A DNA stretch of 34,599 nucleotides from an uncultured Bacteroidales bacterium. Its GTDB lineage: Bacteria > Bacteroidota > Bacteroidia > Bacteroidales > P3. The notes below the pieces were generated by a model. It had not been told where the DNA came from and searched no databases. It worked only from the letters and a program-made list of their open reading frames with translations. The DNA lies in NCBI GenBank assembly GCA_905234695.1, contig CAJOHZ010000027.1:1-34599 (forward strand), read 5' to 3'. The translations under genes were made by a program, and so were the position numbers. The number at the start of each line of letters is the position of its first letter. The first letter of the stretch is position 1. Shown here piece by piece: positions 8,084-16,311 of the stretch.

Positions 8084-8812
8084 ATGAAAAAACAAGACTG
8101 GTTAGTTATCCTGATTATCGTGGTCGTGCTGGCCCCGTTCTTTATCCCGGCCACAGGGTTCTTCGCTGGTTTCAAACACTTGACGGACACCCACCCCTAC
8201 ATCATGGCCTTCTTCAAGTTCGCCATCCTCGCCACCTTCGGTGAAATGTTGGCCCTGCGCATCCGCGAAGGGGTCTATAACAAGAAAGGCTTCGGCGTGC
8301 TGCCCCGCATGATTGTGTGGGGATTCCTCGGCATGGCCATCACTATGGCCATGAAAATCTTCAGCACTGGCACTCCCTACTTCTTGGCCTCGACGGGCAT
8401 CGCAGACTACCCAACCATCCATGACGCATTCTTTCCGGCGACACCTGGCGGACCCGCCGCTCCGCTCACATGGGCCAAAGTAGGCATCGCCTTTGCCGTG
8501 TCGGTACTGATGAACAGCATCTTCGCCCCCGTGATGATGACCTTCCACAAATGTACCGACATCCACATCACCGACAACGGCGGTACGGTGCGCGGACTTT
8601 TCCGTCCCATCAAGATGCGCGAGATTATGAGCAAGAAGGTCAACTGGGACGTGCAGTGGAATCTGGTCATCAAGAAGACCATCCCCCTCTTCTGGTTCCC
8701 GATGCACACCATCACTTTCATCCTGCCCCCGACCTTCCAGGTGCTCTTCGCCGCCCTGCTGGGCGTCGCCCTGGGCCTCATTCTCGCATTGGCTGGAGGA
8801 AGCAAGAAATGA
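8084..8812 (+). CDS. Inner-membrane protein of unknown function
   Basis: 242 aa with about five hydrophobic segments: residues ~7-28, ~40-60, ~78-95, ~128-148 and ~200-238. The last part, PLFWFPMHTITFILPPTFQV, loosely recalls the C-terminal helix of Mpv17/PMP22-family proteins, but I would not assign that family without a search. The stop overlaps the start of the porin-like gene (ATGA at 8809-8812), so the two are translationally coupled and probably act on the same substrate across the two membranes. No terminator is visible between the GH3 gene and this one (gap 75 nt). Confidence 0.75.
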   Translation: MKKQDWLVILIIVVVLAPFFIPATGFFAGFKHLTDTHPYIMAFFKFAILATFGEMLALRIREGVYNKKGFGVLPRMIVWGFLGMAITMAMKIFSTGTPYFLASTGIADYPTIHDAFFPATPGGPAAPLTWAKVGIAFAVSVLMNSIFAPVMMTFHKCTDIHITDNGGTVRGLFRPIKMREIMSKKVNWDVQWNLVIKKTIPLFWFPMHTITFILPPTFQVLFAALLGVALGLILALAGGSKK

Positions 8813-9987
8813 AAAAGTACCTGGTTTTACTAGTTCTACTAGTCCAACTAATTCAACTAGAAGCGCAGAACCCGTTCAGCCTCGACTGGCACGGCTTCGT
8901 CAACCCGCACTACTATGCCGATAGCCGCAACGTGGTGGGCGGGCGCGAAGACATGATGCTCTTCTACCCGAAGCCCATCCTCCGCGACAGCCTCGGCCAC
9001 GACATCAACGACGGCTGGCAGGCCGACATGCTGGCCATCACCGCACGCCTGGGCCTACGTATCAACGGCCCCGAGATGCTGGGGGCTGCAACCATGGCTT
9101 ATATCGAAGGCGACTTCACGGGCTCCACCAACGCCACCATCAACAACCTGCGCCTGCGACATGCCTACTTCCGGATGTATTGGGACAGCCATGAACTCAC
9201 TGCCGGACAGTATTGGTACCCCATGGTCATCCACGAAATCATGCCCATGACCAACCCCCTCAATATGGGTGCCCCCTTCCACTGCTACGCCCGCCAACCA
9301 CAGGTGAGGTATAGTTTCTTCCCTACAGGAAACTGGGAATTGTTGACCGTGGCACAATGGCAACTCGACAACATGAGTCAAGGCCTGCTGGACGGCGAGC
9401 ACACCTCGTCGACCCAGTTCGCCCGCCATACCCTCGTCCCCGAACTCAACGCCCAGGTACGCTACCATAGCGGGAAGCTCCTTCTCGGCGCCGCCGTCAA
9501 CTACAAGACCGTCCAGCCCATCGTGAACACCAAAGGCACTGCGGCACCCGAGACCACCCATTCCTCCCTTTCATGGAGTCTCTTCGGCAAAGCCTCCCTT
9601 GGCCCCGTCACCTTCAAGACACAGACGCTGCTCAACAACAGCCTCTACGAGGGTTGCTCCCTCGGCGGCTACCTGATGCTGGATGACGGCACCTTCCGCG
9701 ACTGGCATTTCAACACCGTGTGGCTCGACATCGAGCGTGGCAAAGGCCACTGGCGGCCCGGTCTCTTCATGGGCTATGCCAAGAATGCCGATTACGGAAA
9801 CATCAACTACGCCTACGCCTTCGGGCGCGGCCACGACATCGAATACCTCTGGCGAGTCCAGCCCCGCCTCACCTACACCACCGAGAAGGGACTCTCCTTC
9901 GTCGGCGAAGCCGAATACACCTATGCGGGCTACACGGAGCCCGTCGGCAACCTGCGACTTTCACTCAGTGCTGTCTATGCGTTCTAA
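8809..9987 (+). CDS. Outer-membrane beta-barrel (porin-like) protein
   Basis: 392 aa, starting at the ATG that overlaps the preceding stop. The signal peptide consists of LVL/LVQ-type triplets ending LEAQ, so cleavage is expected before QNPFSLDWHGF. The remainder has alternating amphipathic strands rich in Tyr, Trp and Gly, and the last residue is Phe (LSAVYAF), the usual C-terminal signal for outer-membrane barrels. The N-terminal FVNPHYYADSRNVVGGRED resembles Bacteroidota porin-like proteins of unknown cargo. It overlaps the next gene by 11 nt. The operon partner suggests joint inner- and outer-membrane transport, which is inference. Confidence 0.8.
   Translation: MKKYLVLLVLLVQLIQLEAQNPFSLDWHGFVNPHYYADSRNVVGGREDMMLFYPKPILRDSLGHDINDGWQADMLAITARLGLRINGPEMLGAATMAYIEGDFTGSTNATINNLRLRHAYFRMYWDSHELTAGQYWYPMVIHEIMPMTNPLNMGAPFHCYARQPQVRYSFFPTGNWELLTVAQWQLDNMSQGLLDGEHTSSTQFARHTLVPELNAQVRYHSGKLLLGAAVNYKTVQPIVNTKGTAAPETTHSSLSWSLFGKASLGPVTFKTQTLLNNSLYEGCSLGGYLMLDDGTFRDWHFNTVWLDIERGKGHWRPGLFMGYAKNADYGNINYAYAFGRGHDIEYLWRVQPRLTYTTEKGLSFVGEAEYTYAGYTEPVGNLRLSLSAVYAF
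8821..8865 (+). repeat. 9-nt repeat forming the porin signal-peptide core
   Basis: Units CTGGTTTTA, CTAGTTCTA, CTAGTCCAA, CTAATTCAA and a partial CTAGAAGCG encode LVL-LVL-LVQ-LIQ-LEA. The tract supplies nearly the whole hydrophobic core of the signal peptide. The rare CTA leucine codons contrast with the CTG/CTC-rich codons of the rest of the gene. Confidence 0.75.
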
Positions 9988-10822
9988 CTACCATACCCAC
10001 TCCACTTACTGCGACGGGAAGGCATCGCTGCGCGAGATGGTGGACTTTGCCGTGGCGCACGGCTTCACCCACCTCGGATTCACAGGGCACTCTCCCCTCC
10101 CCTACGAGAACACTTTCTCCATCAAGGATGCACAATACCTCGACTACTGCAACGAGGTGCGCGCCCTACAGACAGAATATGCCGACAGGATCTCCATCCG
10201 CCTGGGGCTGGAGATAGACTATGTACCGGGACTCTGCGAGGACTTCCGGCCCCTCATCGAGAAGGGCGGGCTGGAGTACTGCATCGGGAGCATCCACCTC
10301 ATCCCCAACCCCGACAGCATCGAGTACCTGCGCAGCCACCCCGCCGAGGCGGGCGACCACCTCTGGATGATTGACGGCAGCCGCTACCAGACGTACGATG
10401 AAGGGTTGGAGCGACATTTCCATGGCGACATACGGAGAGGCGTGCGCGCCTTCTTCGACCAGACGAACCGCATGATAGAGAGTCAGCGGCCCACCATCGT
10501 GGGACACTTCGACAAGATTGTCATGCACAACCGCGACCGCTACTTCCATTACGACGAGAAGTGGTTTCTCGACCTGGTGTACGAGACCGTCCAGCTTATC
10601 CACGAGACGGGCTGCATCTGCGAGGTCAACACCCGCGGCATCTACAAGGGGAGGCACTACGACTACTATCCCGCCAAAGGGACCCTCCGCCACATGAACA
10701 CCTTGGGCATCCCCGTCATCGTAAGTACCGACGCCCACATGCCCGAAGACCTGCTCTGCACCGAAGGGGCCTACGAGTTCCTACAGGAGATAGGGTACAA
10801 GAACGTTCTTGAGACACTCTGA
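9977..10822 (+). CDS. hisK: PHP-domain phosphatase, histidinol-phosphatase (HisK) type
   Basis: Metal-dependent phosphatase of the PHP family; the closest known role is dephosphorylation of histidinol phosphate in histidine synthesis. The start at 9977 gives MRSNYHTHSTYCDGKASLRE, with the metal-binding HTH motif at residues 6-8, which decides against the longer upstream frame. Further motifs are GFTGHSPLP, LGLEIDYVPG, YCIGSIHLIP and, near the end, VIVSTDAHMPED. The 281-aa length fits HisK-type enzymes. No other his genes are nearby, so the physiological substrate is not certain. It overlaps the porin gene by 11 nt and is followed by a strong terminator. Confidence 0.82.
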   Translation: MRSNYHTHSTYCDGKASLREMVDFAVAHGFTHLGFTGHSPLPYENTFSIKDAQYLDYCNEVRALQTEYADRISIRLGLEIDYVPGLCEDFRPLIEKGGLEYCIGSIHLIPNPDSIEYLRSHPAEAGDHLWMIDGSRYQTYDEGLERHFHGDIRRGVRAFFDQTNRMIESQRPTIVGHFDKIVMHNRDRYFHYDEKWFLDLVYETVQLIHETGCICEVNTRGIYKGRHYDYYPAKGTLRHMNTLGIPVIVSTDAHMPEDLLCTEGAYEFLQEIGYKNVLETL

Positions 10823-10836
10823 TAGCCCAATAAGAA

Positions 10837-10870
10837 AAGCGGCCCGCCAGATGGCGGGCCGCTTCATTTT
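10837..10870. terminator. Bidirectional terminator between convergent genes
   Basis: A perfect 12-bp stem, AAGCGGCCCGCC (10837-10848) with GGCGGGCCGCTT (10853-10864), 4-nt loop. T-rich sequence follows on the plus strand (10867-10870) and an A run precedes it, so it works in both directions between the PHP phosphatase and the C69 dipeptidase. Confidence 0.85.
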
Positions 10871-10884
10871 TCCTTTTCCATAAG

Positions 10885-12489
10885 TTAGAAGCCCATGCCG
10901 AACAGGTGCCAGTAGTTGGCTTCGAGTTTACTCCATGCAAAGGAGCTGTTCTCGTACTGTTCGCGGGTGTAGTTGTTGAGGGCCGCCGACGCATCGGTAT
11001 GACGGCCTATACGGTCGTAGCGGGAGACTTCGCGCTCCAGTGCATCGAGGCCCTTGAAGGCTTTATCTTCCAAAGTCTTGAGCTCGCTGCACATGGAAGC
11101 CTTGGTGCGCTGCCATGCCACCGTGGCCAGCTTGTTGGCCTTGCGGTACTTCCAGATAATGGCATCGGGGTTGTATTCCTTCTGACCGCAGATGCTGTAG
11201 GGCTTGGGCAACTCGGTGGTGCCGCAGAAGATAGGCACGCGGGGAGACTGGCCGGGGTTGTCGACCGACACCCAGCTGACACCGCCCACCACATCGGGCA
11301 GCCATTCGCGCGACTGGGAGACGAACGAATAGGAACACCATGCCACGCTGACCGTACGGCGGAACTCCACCGTGCCGGGGGCAATCTGATTGAGGGTGCG
11401 CTGCATGGCAGTGGACAGCCACGGATTGGCCACCGGGCTGACAAGAGTGTCCTTATAGCTGTTCCCATTGCGGTCCTTACGGGTAGTGGGCATCTTAATA
11501 TTCTTGCACATATCGAGGTCGGTGCCTTCGTAGGTGCTGCGCAGGAGTTCCATGACGGCACGCACGTCCACATTCTGGTCGGGACGGATGGAGAACGGAA
11601 GTTCATCCATATCCATCGAGAAATGCTGCGACGGAGCCAGCTCGTTGAAGATAAAGTATTCGCGCTCGCGGAAGTTCTTGCCATTGGCATAGCTGCTGTT
11701 GAAGGCCTTCCAGAAGATGAACTCCTCTTTGCCGTCCCACAGGCCGTAGCGGCGGGCCACCGACTCGATATTGTCGGAACACATGAAATACTCCTTGTTG
11801 TCGCGCTGCAGGCGGCCGATGCGCGGGATATTGCAGCTCACACCCACATGGTTGTCGGGGATGCGCTGGGCGGCCCAGAGACCACCGATATTGCCTTTGC
11901 CCTCGCCCAGGATTTCCATCTGCCAGACCTCCTTGGTGTCGGCAATGGTGATGCACTCGCCGCCGTCGCCATAGCCGTATATCTTGATAAGTTCACCAAT
12001 CAGACGGATGGCCTCGCGAGCCGTGGTGCAACGCTGCAGGGCGATACGCTGCAGTTCCTCGATCAGGAACATGCCGGCGGGGTTGACCAGCGTATCGGGG
12101 CCGCTGAAGGTGCTCTCGCCCATGCAGAGCTGATGCTCGTTCATGCAGGGGTAGGCGGTGTTGAGATAGGCGTAGGTGTGGGCCACCTCGGGGATGGCGC
12201 CGGCCAGACGCACACCGGTGGTGTCGCCACGGAAGGTGGTGTGCAGCGTGCCTTTGTAGACCGGATGCATCTCGCCTTCGGCGTGGTCGGCGGCGGGCTC
12301 TATGTGCATCCATGTACGGTAGCGGCCGTCGCAAGTATGCGAAGTGATGACACTCCCATCGGTGGAAGCCTTGGACCCCACCATGATGCTGGTGCAGCTC
12401 TGCCCTTCAAACTCGGGTTGACTCAGGACCTGTCCCTTGGCGAATCCGAACAGGGACAGCAGGACGATTGTTACAAATACTCTTTTCAT
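10885..12489 (-). CDS. pepD: Secreted C69-family dipeptidase
   Basis: Ntn-hydrolase dipeptidase of family C69, cutting dipeptides of broad specificity. 534 aa. The signal peptide MKRVFVTIVLLSLFGFAKGQ indicates export. The expected nucleophile is Cys32 in GQSCTSIMVG, followed by ASTDGSVITSHTCDGR, and later the family motifs GESTFSGPD and GDGGECITIADTKEVWQMEI. In canonical C69 enzymes the catalytic Cys becomes N-terminal after processing; here about a dozen residues separate it from the signal peptide, so an additional cleavage is expected. It is the last gene of the minus-strand run; the gap to the M20 gene is 33 nt. Confidence 0.9.
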   Translation of the reverse strand: MKRVFVTIVLLSLFGFAKGQVLSQPEFEGQSCTSIMVGSKASTDGSVITSHTCDGRYRTWMHIEPAADHAEGEMHPVYKGTLHTTFRGDTTGVRLAGAIPEVAHTYAYLNTAYPCMNEHQLCMGESTFSGPDTLVNPAGMFLIEELQRIALQRCTTAREAIRLIGELIKIYGYGDGGECITIADTKEVWQMEILGEGKGNIGGLWAAQRIPDNHVGVSCNIPRIGRLQRDNKEYFMCSDNIESVARRYGLWDGKEEFIFWKAFNSSYANGKNFREREYFIFNELAPSQHFSMDMDELPFSIRPDQNVDVRAVMELLRSTYEGTDLDMCKNIKMPTTRKDRNGNSYKDTLVSPVANPWLSTAMQRTLNQIAPGTVEFRRTVSVAWCSYSFVSQSREWLPDVVGGVSWVSVDNPGQSPRVPIFCGTTELPKPYSICGQKEYNPDAIIWKYRKANKLATVAWQRTKASMCSELKTLEDKAFKGLDALEREVSRYDRIGRHTDASAALNNYTREQYENSSFAWSKLEANYWHLFGMGF

Positions 12490-12522
12490 ATTCAGTGTTT
12501 TTTCATTTTATACATGTAGATA

Positions 12523-13602
12523 TTATTTCTTCGGCAGAGGGTCGGCGACCAGTCTGAGAAACAGCTGGGCCGCCGGCTCGACGAGGCCGTCGGGGAAGTC
12601 GTAATCGGGATGGTGCAACTCGGGATGATGCTCGCCCGAGCCGATGCCGAACATGGCTCCGGGGAACTGCAGGAGATATTCAGCAAAGTCCTCGCTCCAG
12701 CGGAACGGCTCTATCTGGTAGCGCACACGGAGGGGAATCTCTTCGGCCGCCTGGGCGATACGTTCCACATGGTCGCCGTTGTTCTCCGTGGCGCGGAAGG
12801 GTTCTTTCAGCGCGCGGGCGACCGTCAGTCCATGGCGTGCCGCGATGTCGTCCACCGCCTGGTTGGCCTCGGCCAGCAGATGTTCCATCGTATTGTTGGA
12901 GAAGGCGCGGAGGGTGAACATCACCTCTGCATGGCCCGCCGACGTGCCAAAGGCCGGAGTGCCCAGATGGACACATATCAACGTCGACTGACGGAACTCC
13001 TCGTCTGTGGCATGGGTGTTGAAGGCGGCGAAGCGCTGCACAATCTCGGCCACCGCAAGACCGGGGTTGAGTCCCATCTCGGGGGTCGAGGCATGGGTCT
13101 CGCGGCCGTCAAGGTGATAGATGACGCCCGTCGAAGCCGCCGCGAAGGTACGCGGACAGAGCACCACCGTCCCCAGCGGATAGCCGGGGAGGTTGTGCAA
13201 GGCATAAAACGCCTTGATATTGTATTGCTGCAAGATGCCGCTCTCAAGCACCGCACAGGACCCTTCGCCAGTCTCTTCGGCCGGCTGCCAGAGCAGCAGG
13301 ACATTGTGCTCGGGCCGACGTACTTCGACCAGTTCCGCCAGCCGCATCAGGATGACCGTATGGCCGTCGTGGCCGCAGTGATGGCCTGTCGGCAGGGCGT
13401 CGATGTCGGCACGCACCGCCACCGTCGCGGCCTGAGGGTCTTTGCCCCACACGGCAACCACGCCCCAGCCACCCACATGGGTGTACACCTTGTCGGGGTG
13501 CAGCCCTTGCAGATGACGCACCACGGCATCGTGGGCATACTGCTCGTTGCCGGCAGTCTGCGGATGTTGGTGGAGGTCGTGTCGTATATCGGTGAGGGTC
13601 AT
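12523..13602 (-). CDS. M20-family amidohydrolase (N-acyl-amino-acid / aminoacylase-like)
   Basis: Zinc-dependent peptidase or deacylase, predicted cytoplasmic (no signal peptide). 359 aa. The catalytic core is visible: HQHPQTAGNE near the N-terminus, VRADIDALP, the metal motif HCGHDGH, the general-base region QPAEETGEG, ALHNLPGYP, the dimerisation domain with THASTPEMGLNPG, and a late His in HHPDYDFPDG. The segment between IDALP and CGHDGH is shorter than in most IAA-amidohydrolase relatives, so the loop over the active site is trimmed. It starts 3 nt after the MurD-like stop, so the two are co-translated; this suggests, but does not show, a peptidoglycan-peptide substrate. Confidence 0.87.
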   Translation of the reverse strand: MTLTDIRHDLHQHPQTAGNEQYAHDAVVRHLQGLHPDKVYTHVGGWGVVAVWGKDPQAATVAVRADIDALPTGHHCGHDGHTVILMRLAELVEVRRPEHNVLLLWQPAEETGEGSCAVLESGILQQYNIKAFYALHNLPGYPLGTVVLCPRTFAAASTGVIYHLDGRETHASTPEMGLNPGLAVAEIVQRFAAFNTHATDEEFRQSTLICVHLGTPAFGTSAGHAEVMFTLRAFSNNTMEHLLAEANQAVDDIAARHGLTVARALKEPFRATENNGDHVERIAQAAEEIPLRVRYQIEPFRWSEDFAEYLLQFPGAMFGIGSGEHHPELHHPDYDFPDGLVEPAAQLFLRLVADPLPKK

Positions 13603-13605
13603 GTG

Positions 13606-14895
13606 TCAGTTGGCAAAGGATTCAACAAGTTTCTTATAGCAGGCTCCGCGTTCCTCGAAGTTCTTGAAGGCATCGTAGCTGGCCGCGGCAGGCGAGAGAA
13701 GGCAGATATGCCCCTGGGCGGTATGGTCATAGCACCATGCCACCACGGTATCGTAGTCGCAAGTCAGCAGCGTGCACCTGTCGGCAAGGAGCCACTCCTC
13801 CATCATACGCCGTCCTGCGGCGCCGACAAACACCAGATTGCGCACCGCGCGTCCTTTCTCGTGGTCGCGCAGGTAGTCACCCAGTACCCGGTAGTCGATA
13901 CCGCGGTCGAAGCCGCCCAGGATAAGCGTCTCGACCTGCTGCAACGCCTCGATGGCGGCGATGGTGGCCTCGGGAATCGTGGAGATAGAGTCGTTGTAAA
14001 AGAGGATACCACGATAGGTGCCCACCGGCTCCAGCCGATGCGGCAACCCGTGGAAAGTGGCCAGCGCCGGACGCAAGCCGGCATCGGTAGCGCCCGTCAG
14101 ACGGGCGGCCTCGCAGGCCACAAAGATATTGCATAGGTTGTGGTCGCCCCGCAGTTCCGTGGGCCACTGAGCCACGGGCGACTGCTGCGCCTCGTGCAGG
14201 CTGTAGGGATGCAGGGTGGCGGCGATGTGACCTTTCTGCTCTTCCATCCTTTCGACCAGCACCGGGCTGTCGGTACAGTAGAAGGTGTGGTCGCCCGCCT
14301 GCTGGCGCAAGGCCAGCTGCATCTTGGCCATCTGATAGCCCCGGTAGTCGTGGTAATGGTCCAGATGCTCCTGATACAGGTTCAACAGAATGCCCACATG
14401 GGGACCCCGATGGATATTCTCCAGCTGATGGCATGAGAACTCCGCCACCACAAGGCAGCGGTCGTCCAACTCCTCCAGCACGTCGAACAGCGGGATGCCC
14501 ATATTGCCCGCCAGCACCACATGACGCTGGGGGAAGGTCTCCTTGAGCAGATGCCACAACAGCGTGGTCGTGGTGCTCTTGCCCTTGGTGCCGGTGACGG
14601 CGAGGGTCTGGTCGCCATAAACCTGAAGGAAGAGGTCGGTCTGCGAGGTGAGGGTGTCCAAGTCGCACCGCCCCTCGAACTTCATGGTCGAGATACCGGG
14701 CGACTTCAGTATCAAGTCGTATGTATGCTGCGAGAGCAGCGTGTATATCTCTTCGTCGTTATGCGCCACATCGGCCTCCCCTCCGGGCAGCAGACGTTGC
14801 AGCAGCCGATGGCTACTCTGCCCCTCGCGTCCGTAGCCCGCAATCAGTATGCGACGGCCTTCCAACAATGCTTTCAACTGCGACTCTCGATACAT
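13606..14895 (-). CDS. murD2: MurD-like UDP-MurNAc-L-Ala--glutamate ligase (probable MurD2, L-Glu specific)
   Basis: ATP-dependent Mur ligase adding glutamate to UDP-MurNAc-L-alanine in the cytoplasm. 429 aa. Features: Rossmann start ILIAGYGREGQSS, ATP P-loop GTKGKSTTTT (~102-111), VVAEFSCHQLE in place of the usual ELSSFQLE, NLYQEHLDHY, FYNDSISTIPEATIAAIEAL, and the C-terminal LLSPAAASYDAFKNFEERG. The divergent motifs and the MurL-like gene directly upstream (9-nt gap) match the MurD2-MurL pair described in Xanthomonas oryzae, where the ligase uses L-Glu rather than D-Glu. Whether a canonical murD exists elsewhere cannot be seen from this window. Ligase identity is firm; the L-Glu specificity is inferred from context. 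Confidence 0.85.
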   Translation of the reverse strand: MYRESQLKALLEGRRILIAGYGREGQSSHRLLQRLLPGGEADVAHNDEEIYTLLSQHTYDLILKSPGISTMKFEGRCDLDTLTSQTDLFLQVYGDQTLAVTGTKGKSTTTTLLWHLLKETFPQRHVVLAGNMGIPLFDVLEELDDRCLVVAEFSCHQLENIHRGPHVGILLNLYQEHLDHYHDYRGYQMAKMQLALRQQAGDHTFYCTDSPVLVERMEEQKGHIAATLHPYSLHEAQQSPVAQWPTELRGDHNLCNIFVACEAARLTGATDAGLRPALATFHGLPHRLEPVGTYRGILFYNDSISTIPEATIAAIEALQQVETLILGGFDRGIDYRVLGDYLRDHEKGRAVRNLVFVGAAGRRMMEEWLLADRCTLLTCDYDTVVAWCYDHTAQGHICLLSPAAASYDAFKNFEERGACYKKLVESFAN

Positions 14896-14904
14896 GGCGG
14901 ACGG

Positions 14905-16260
14905 TTATTGGACAGCCTCGCGGAGAAGGGCCTCTTCGCGGGGGCTGAGGTTGTGGTCGGGAAAAAGGGTATGGAGCGGCGTGGCAGGAGGAACGGGACG
15001 GTAGTCCGCCAGCAGACAGGGACGCTGCTCAGGATACCAGCGTTGCAACGTCATCGAGAGGGCGCTGTGCACCTCCTGCACCGTCCCCACGCACTCGAAG
15101 GGCTTGGTGGCGGCATGACCGGTGAGCTGGTCGAAGAAGGGCTGCATCTCCGCATCGTCGAGCATATTCTTGCCGAAGATGGCCTCCAACCGCTCGGGGG
15201 CGATGAAGGGGCTGAGGATGATGTAGGCGAAGAGGCATTTGGCACAACGTCCGCACCACACATCCTGCTTGCTGCCCGCATTGCAACTGCGGAACACATC
15301 GAAATACTTCGGCTCGCGGCTGAAGAGCATGGCAATCTGCAGCTCTGACAGCGGACGGAGGAAACTGAAATAGTTGTAGTCTCCCGAGAGGTATTCGGCC
15401 ACGTAGCGACGGAAGTCGTTCTCGAAGTCGAGGCTCTTGGAGTATTGGTGGTTGACCGACGAGCCCGCCACTGTGGACTCGTTGGCGCTGTTCTCGTTGG
15501 AGAGGGCGATATTGGCCACACCGCTCAACTGCGAAGCCAGCAGGGTATAGAACGCCAGCATGGCGCTGAACGGCGTATGCCCGTTGAGGCATCCCGCGGC
15601 GTTGGCCTCCAGCAGCGCGGGGTGGATGGTGCGGCGAATCTCCAGCACCTCGTCCGTCGCATAGCCTGCCGCGGCGGCACAGCCCACGGTAGCGCCCCTG
15701 GGGTTCATGATGAGCGGAATGGGACGCATGCCTTGCGGCAACGCCTGCTGCAGCAATTCGAGGGTGACGACGGAGTCTTTGCCCCCGCCGATAGGCACGA
15801 GGTAATTCTGCCGCGACAGCGGCGGAAGCGATTCCCTCACCGACGACGACTCGCCCAGCGAGACAATCTGCATGAACTCCTCCTGGGAGGCCTGGATGCC
15901 GTTGACATAGAAGAACTCGCCCAAACCGTGGTAGTAGAGCTTCTTCCAGAATTGCACCTGCCCCTCCGTGAGGGCACCACAGCGCACCTCGACCCGTGGG
16001 GGGCAGTAGCTTTTCCAATAGCTCACCAACTCGGCCATGCCGATATTGAACACCAACACATCCATCACCGCACGCGGCTGGTCGAACGAGAGGAACGGAC
16101 GGCGCGGAAAGAAGGCTGTGGGGTGGAACTCGATATGGTCGCCTATACGGAAGGAAAAGACGATGTGCAACCCATCGGGCTGCACATCATACTGATAACT
16201 CTCATACACAAACACAGGGTGTGTCTGTCGGAAATCGTTGTATTTGTCCTGTAGCGACAC
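14905..16260 (-). CDS. murL: MurL-like UDP-MurNAc-L-Ala-L-Glu epimerase
   Basis: 451 aa. MurL converts the terminal L-Glu of UDP-MurNAc-L-Ala-L-Glu to D-Glu, replacing glutamate racemase. Evidence is a PP-loop-type nucleotide motif PIGGGKDS (156-163), the segment IMNPRGATVG, SNENSANESTVAGSSVNHQY (a conserved-looking central motif) and a CGRCAKC cluster (C336, C339, C342). A PP-loop protein of about 450 aa beside a MurD-like ligase fits MurL. The start is a GTG at 16260; no better ATG is in frame upstream. It lies 51 nt downstream of the coiled-coil lipoprotein gene and may share its promoter. Another PP-loop enzyme role is possible, but the pairing makes MurL most likely. Confidence 0.76.
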   Translation of the reverse strand: MSLQDKYNDFRQTHPVFVYESYQYDVQPDGLHIVFSFRIGDHIEFHPTAFFPRRPFLSFDQPRAVMDVLVFNIGMAELVSYWKSYCPPRVEVRCGALTEGQVQFWKKLYYHGLGEFFYVNGIQASQEEFMQIVSLGESSSVRESLPPLSRQNYLVPIGGGKDSVVTLELLQQALPQGMRPIPLIMNPRGATVGCAAAAGYATDEVLEIRRTIHPALLEANAAGCLNGHTPFSAMLAFYTLLASQLSGVANIALSNENSANESTVAGSSVNHQYSKSLDFENDFRRYVAEYLSGDYNYFSFLRPLSELQIAMLFSREPKYFDVFRSCNAGSKQDVWCGRCAKCLFAYIILSPFIAPERLEAIFGKNMLDDAEMQPFFDQLTGHAATKPFECVGTVQEVHSALSMTLQRWYPEQRPCLLADYRPVPPATPLHTLFPDHNLSPREEALLREAVQ

Positions 16261-16283
16261 TGTGCGGTATGATTTGGCGCATG

Positions 16284-16297
16284 CCGCCTCGAGGCGG
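16284..16297. repeat. GC palindrome between the coiled-coil gene and murL
   Basis: CCGCCTCGAGGCGG is a perfect 14-nt palindrome in the 51-nt gap, flanked by CGCAT and ATGCG that could extend pairing. There is no T run on either strand. It may be a weak terminator, a processing site or a protein-binding site. Confidence 0.4.
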
Positions 16298-16311
16298 AGC
16301 GTCGAATGCGT

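Noticed and set aside
10906..14136. Long plus-strand open frames opposite the dipeptidase and amidohydrolase genes (537 and 508 aa)
   Set aside because: Composition (His/Gly/Val-rich, no motifs) is that of GC-rich antisense shadows; the minus-strand frames encode clear C69, M20 and MurD families.
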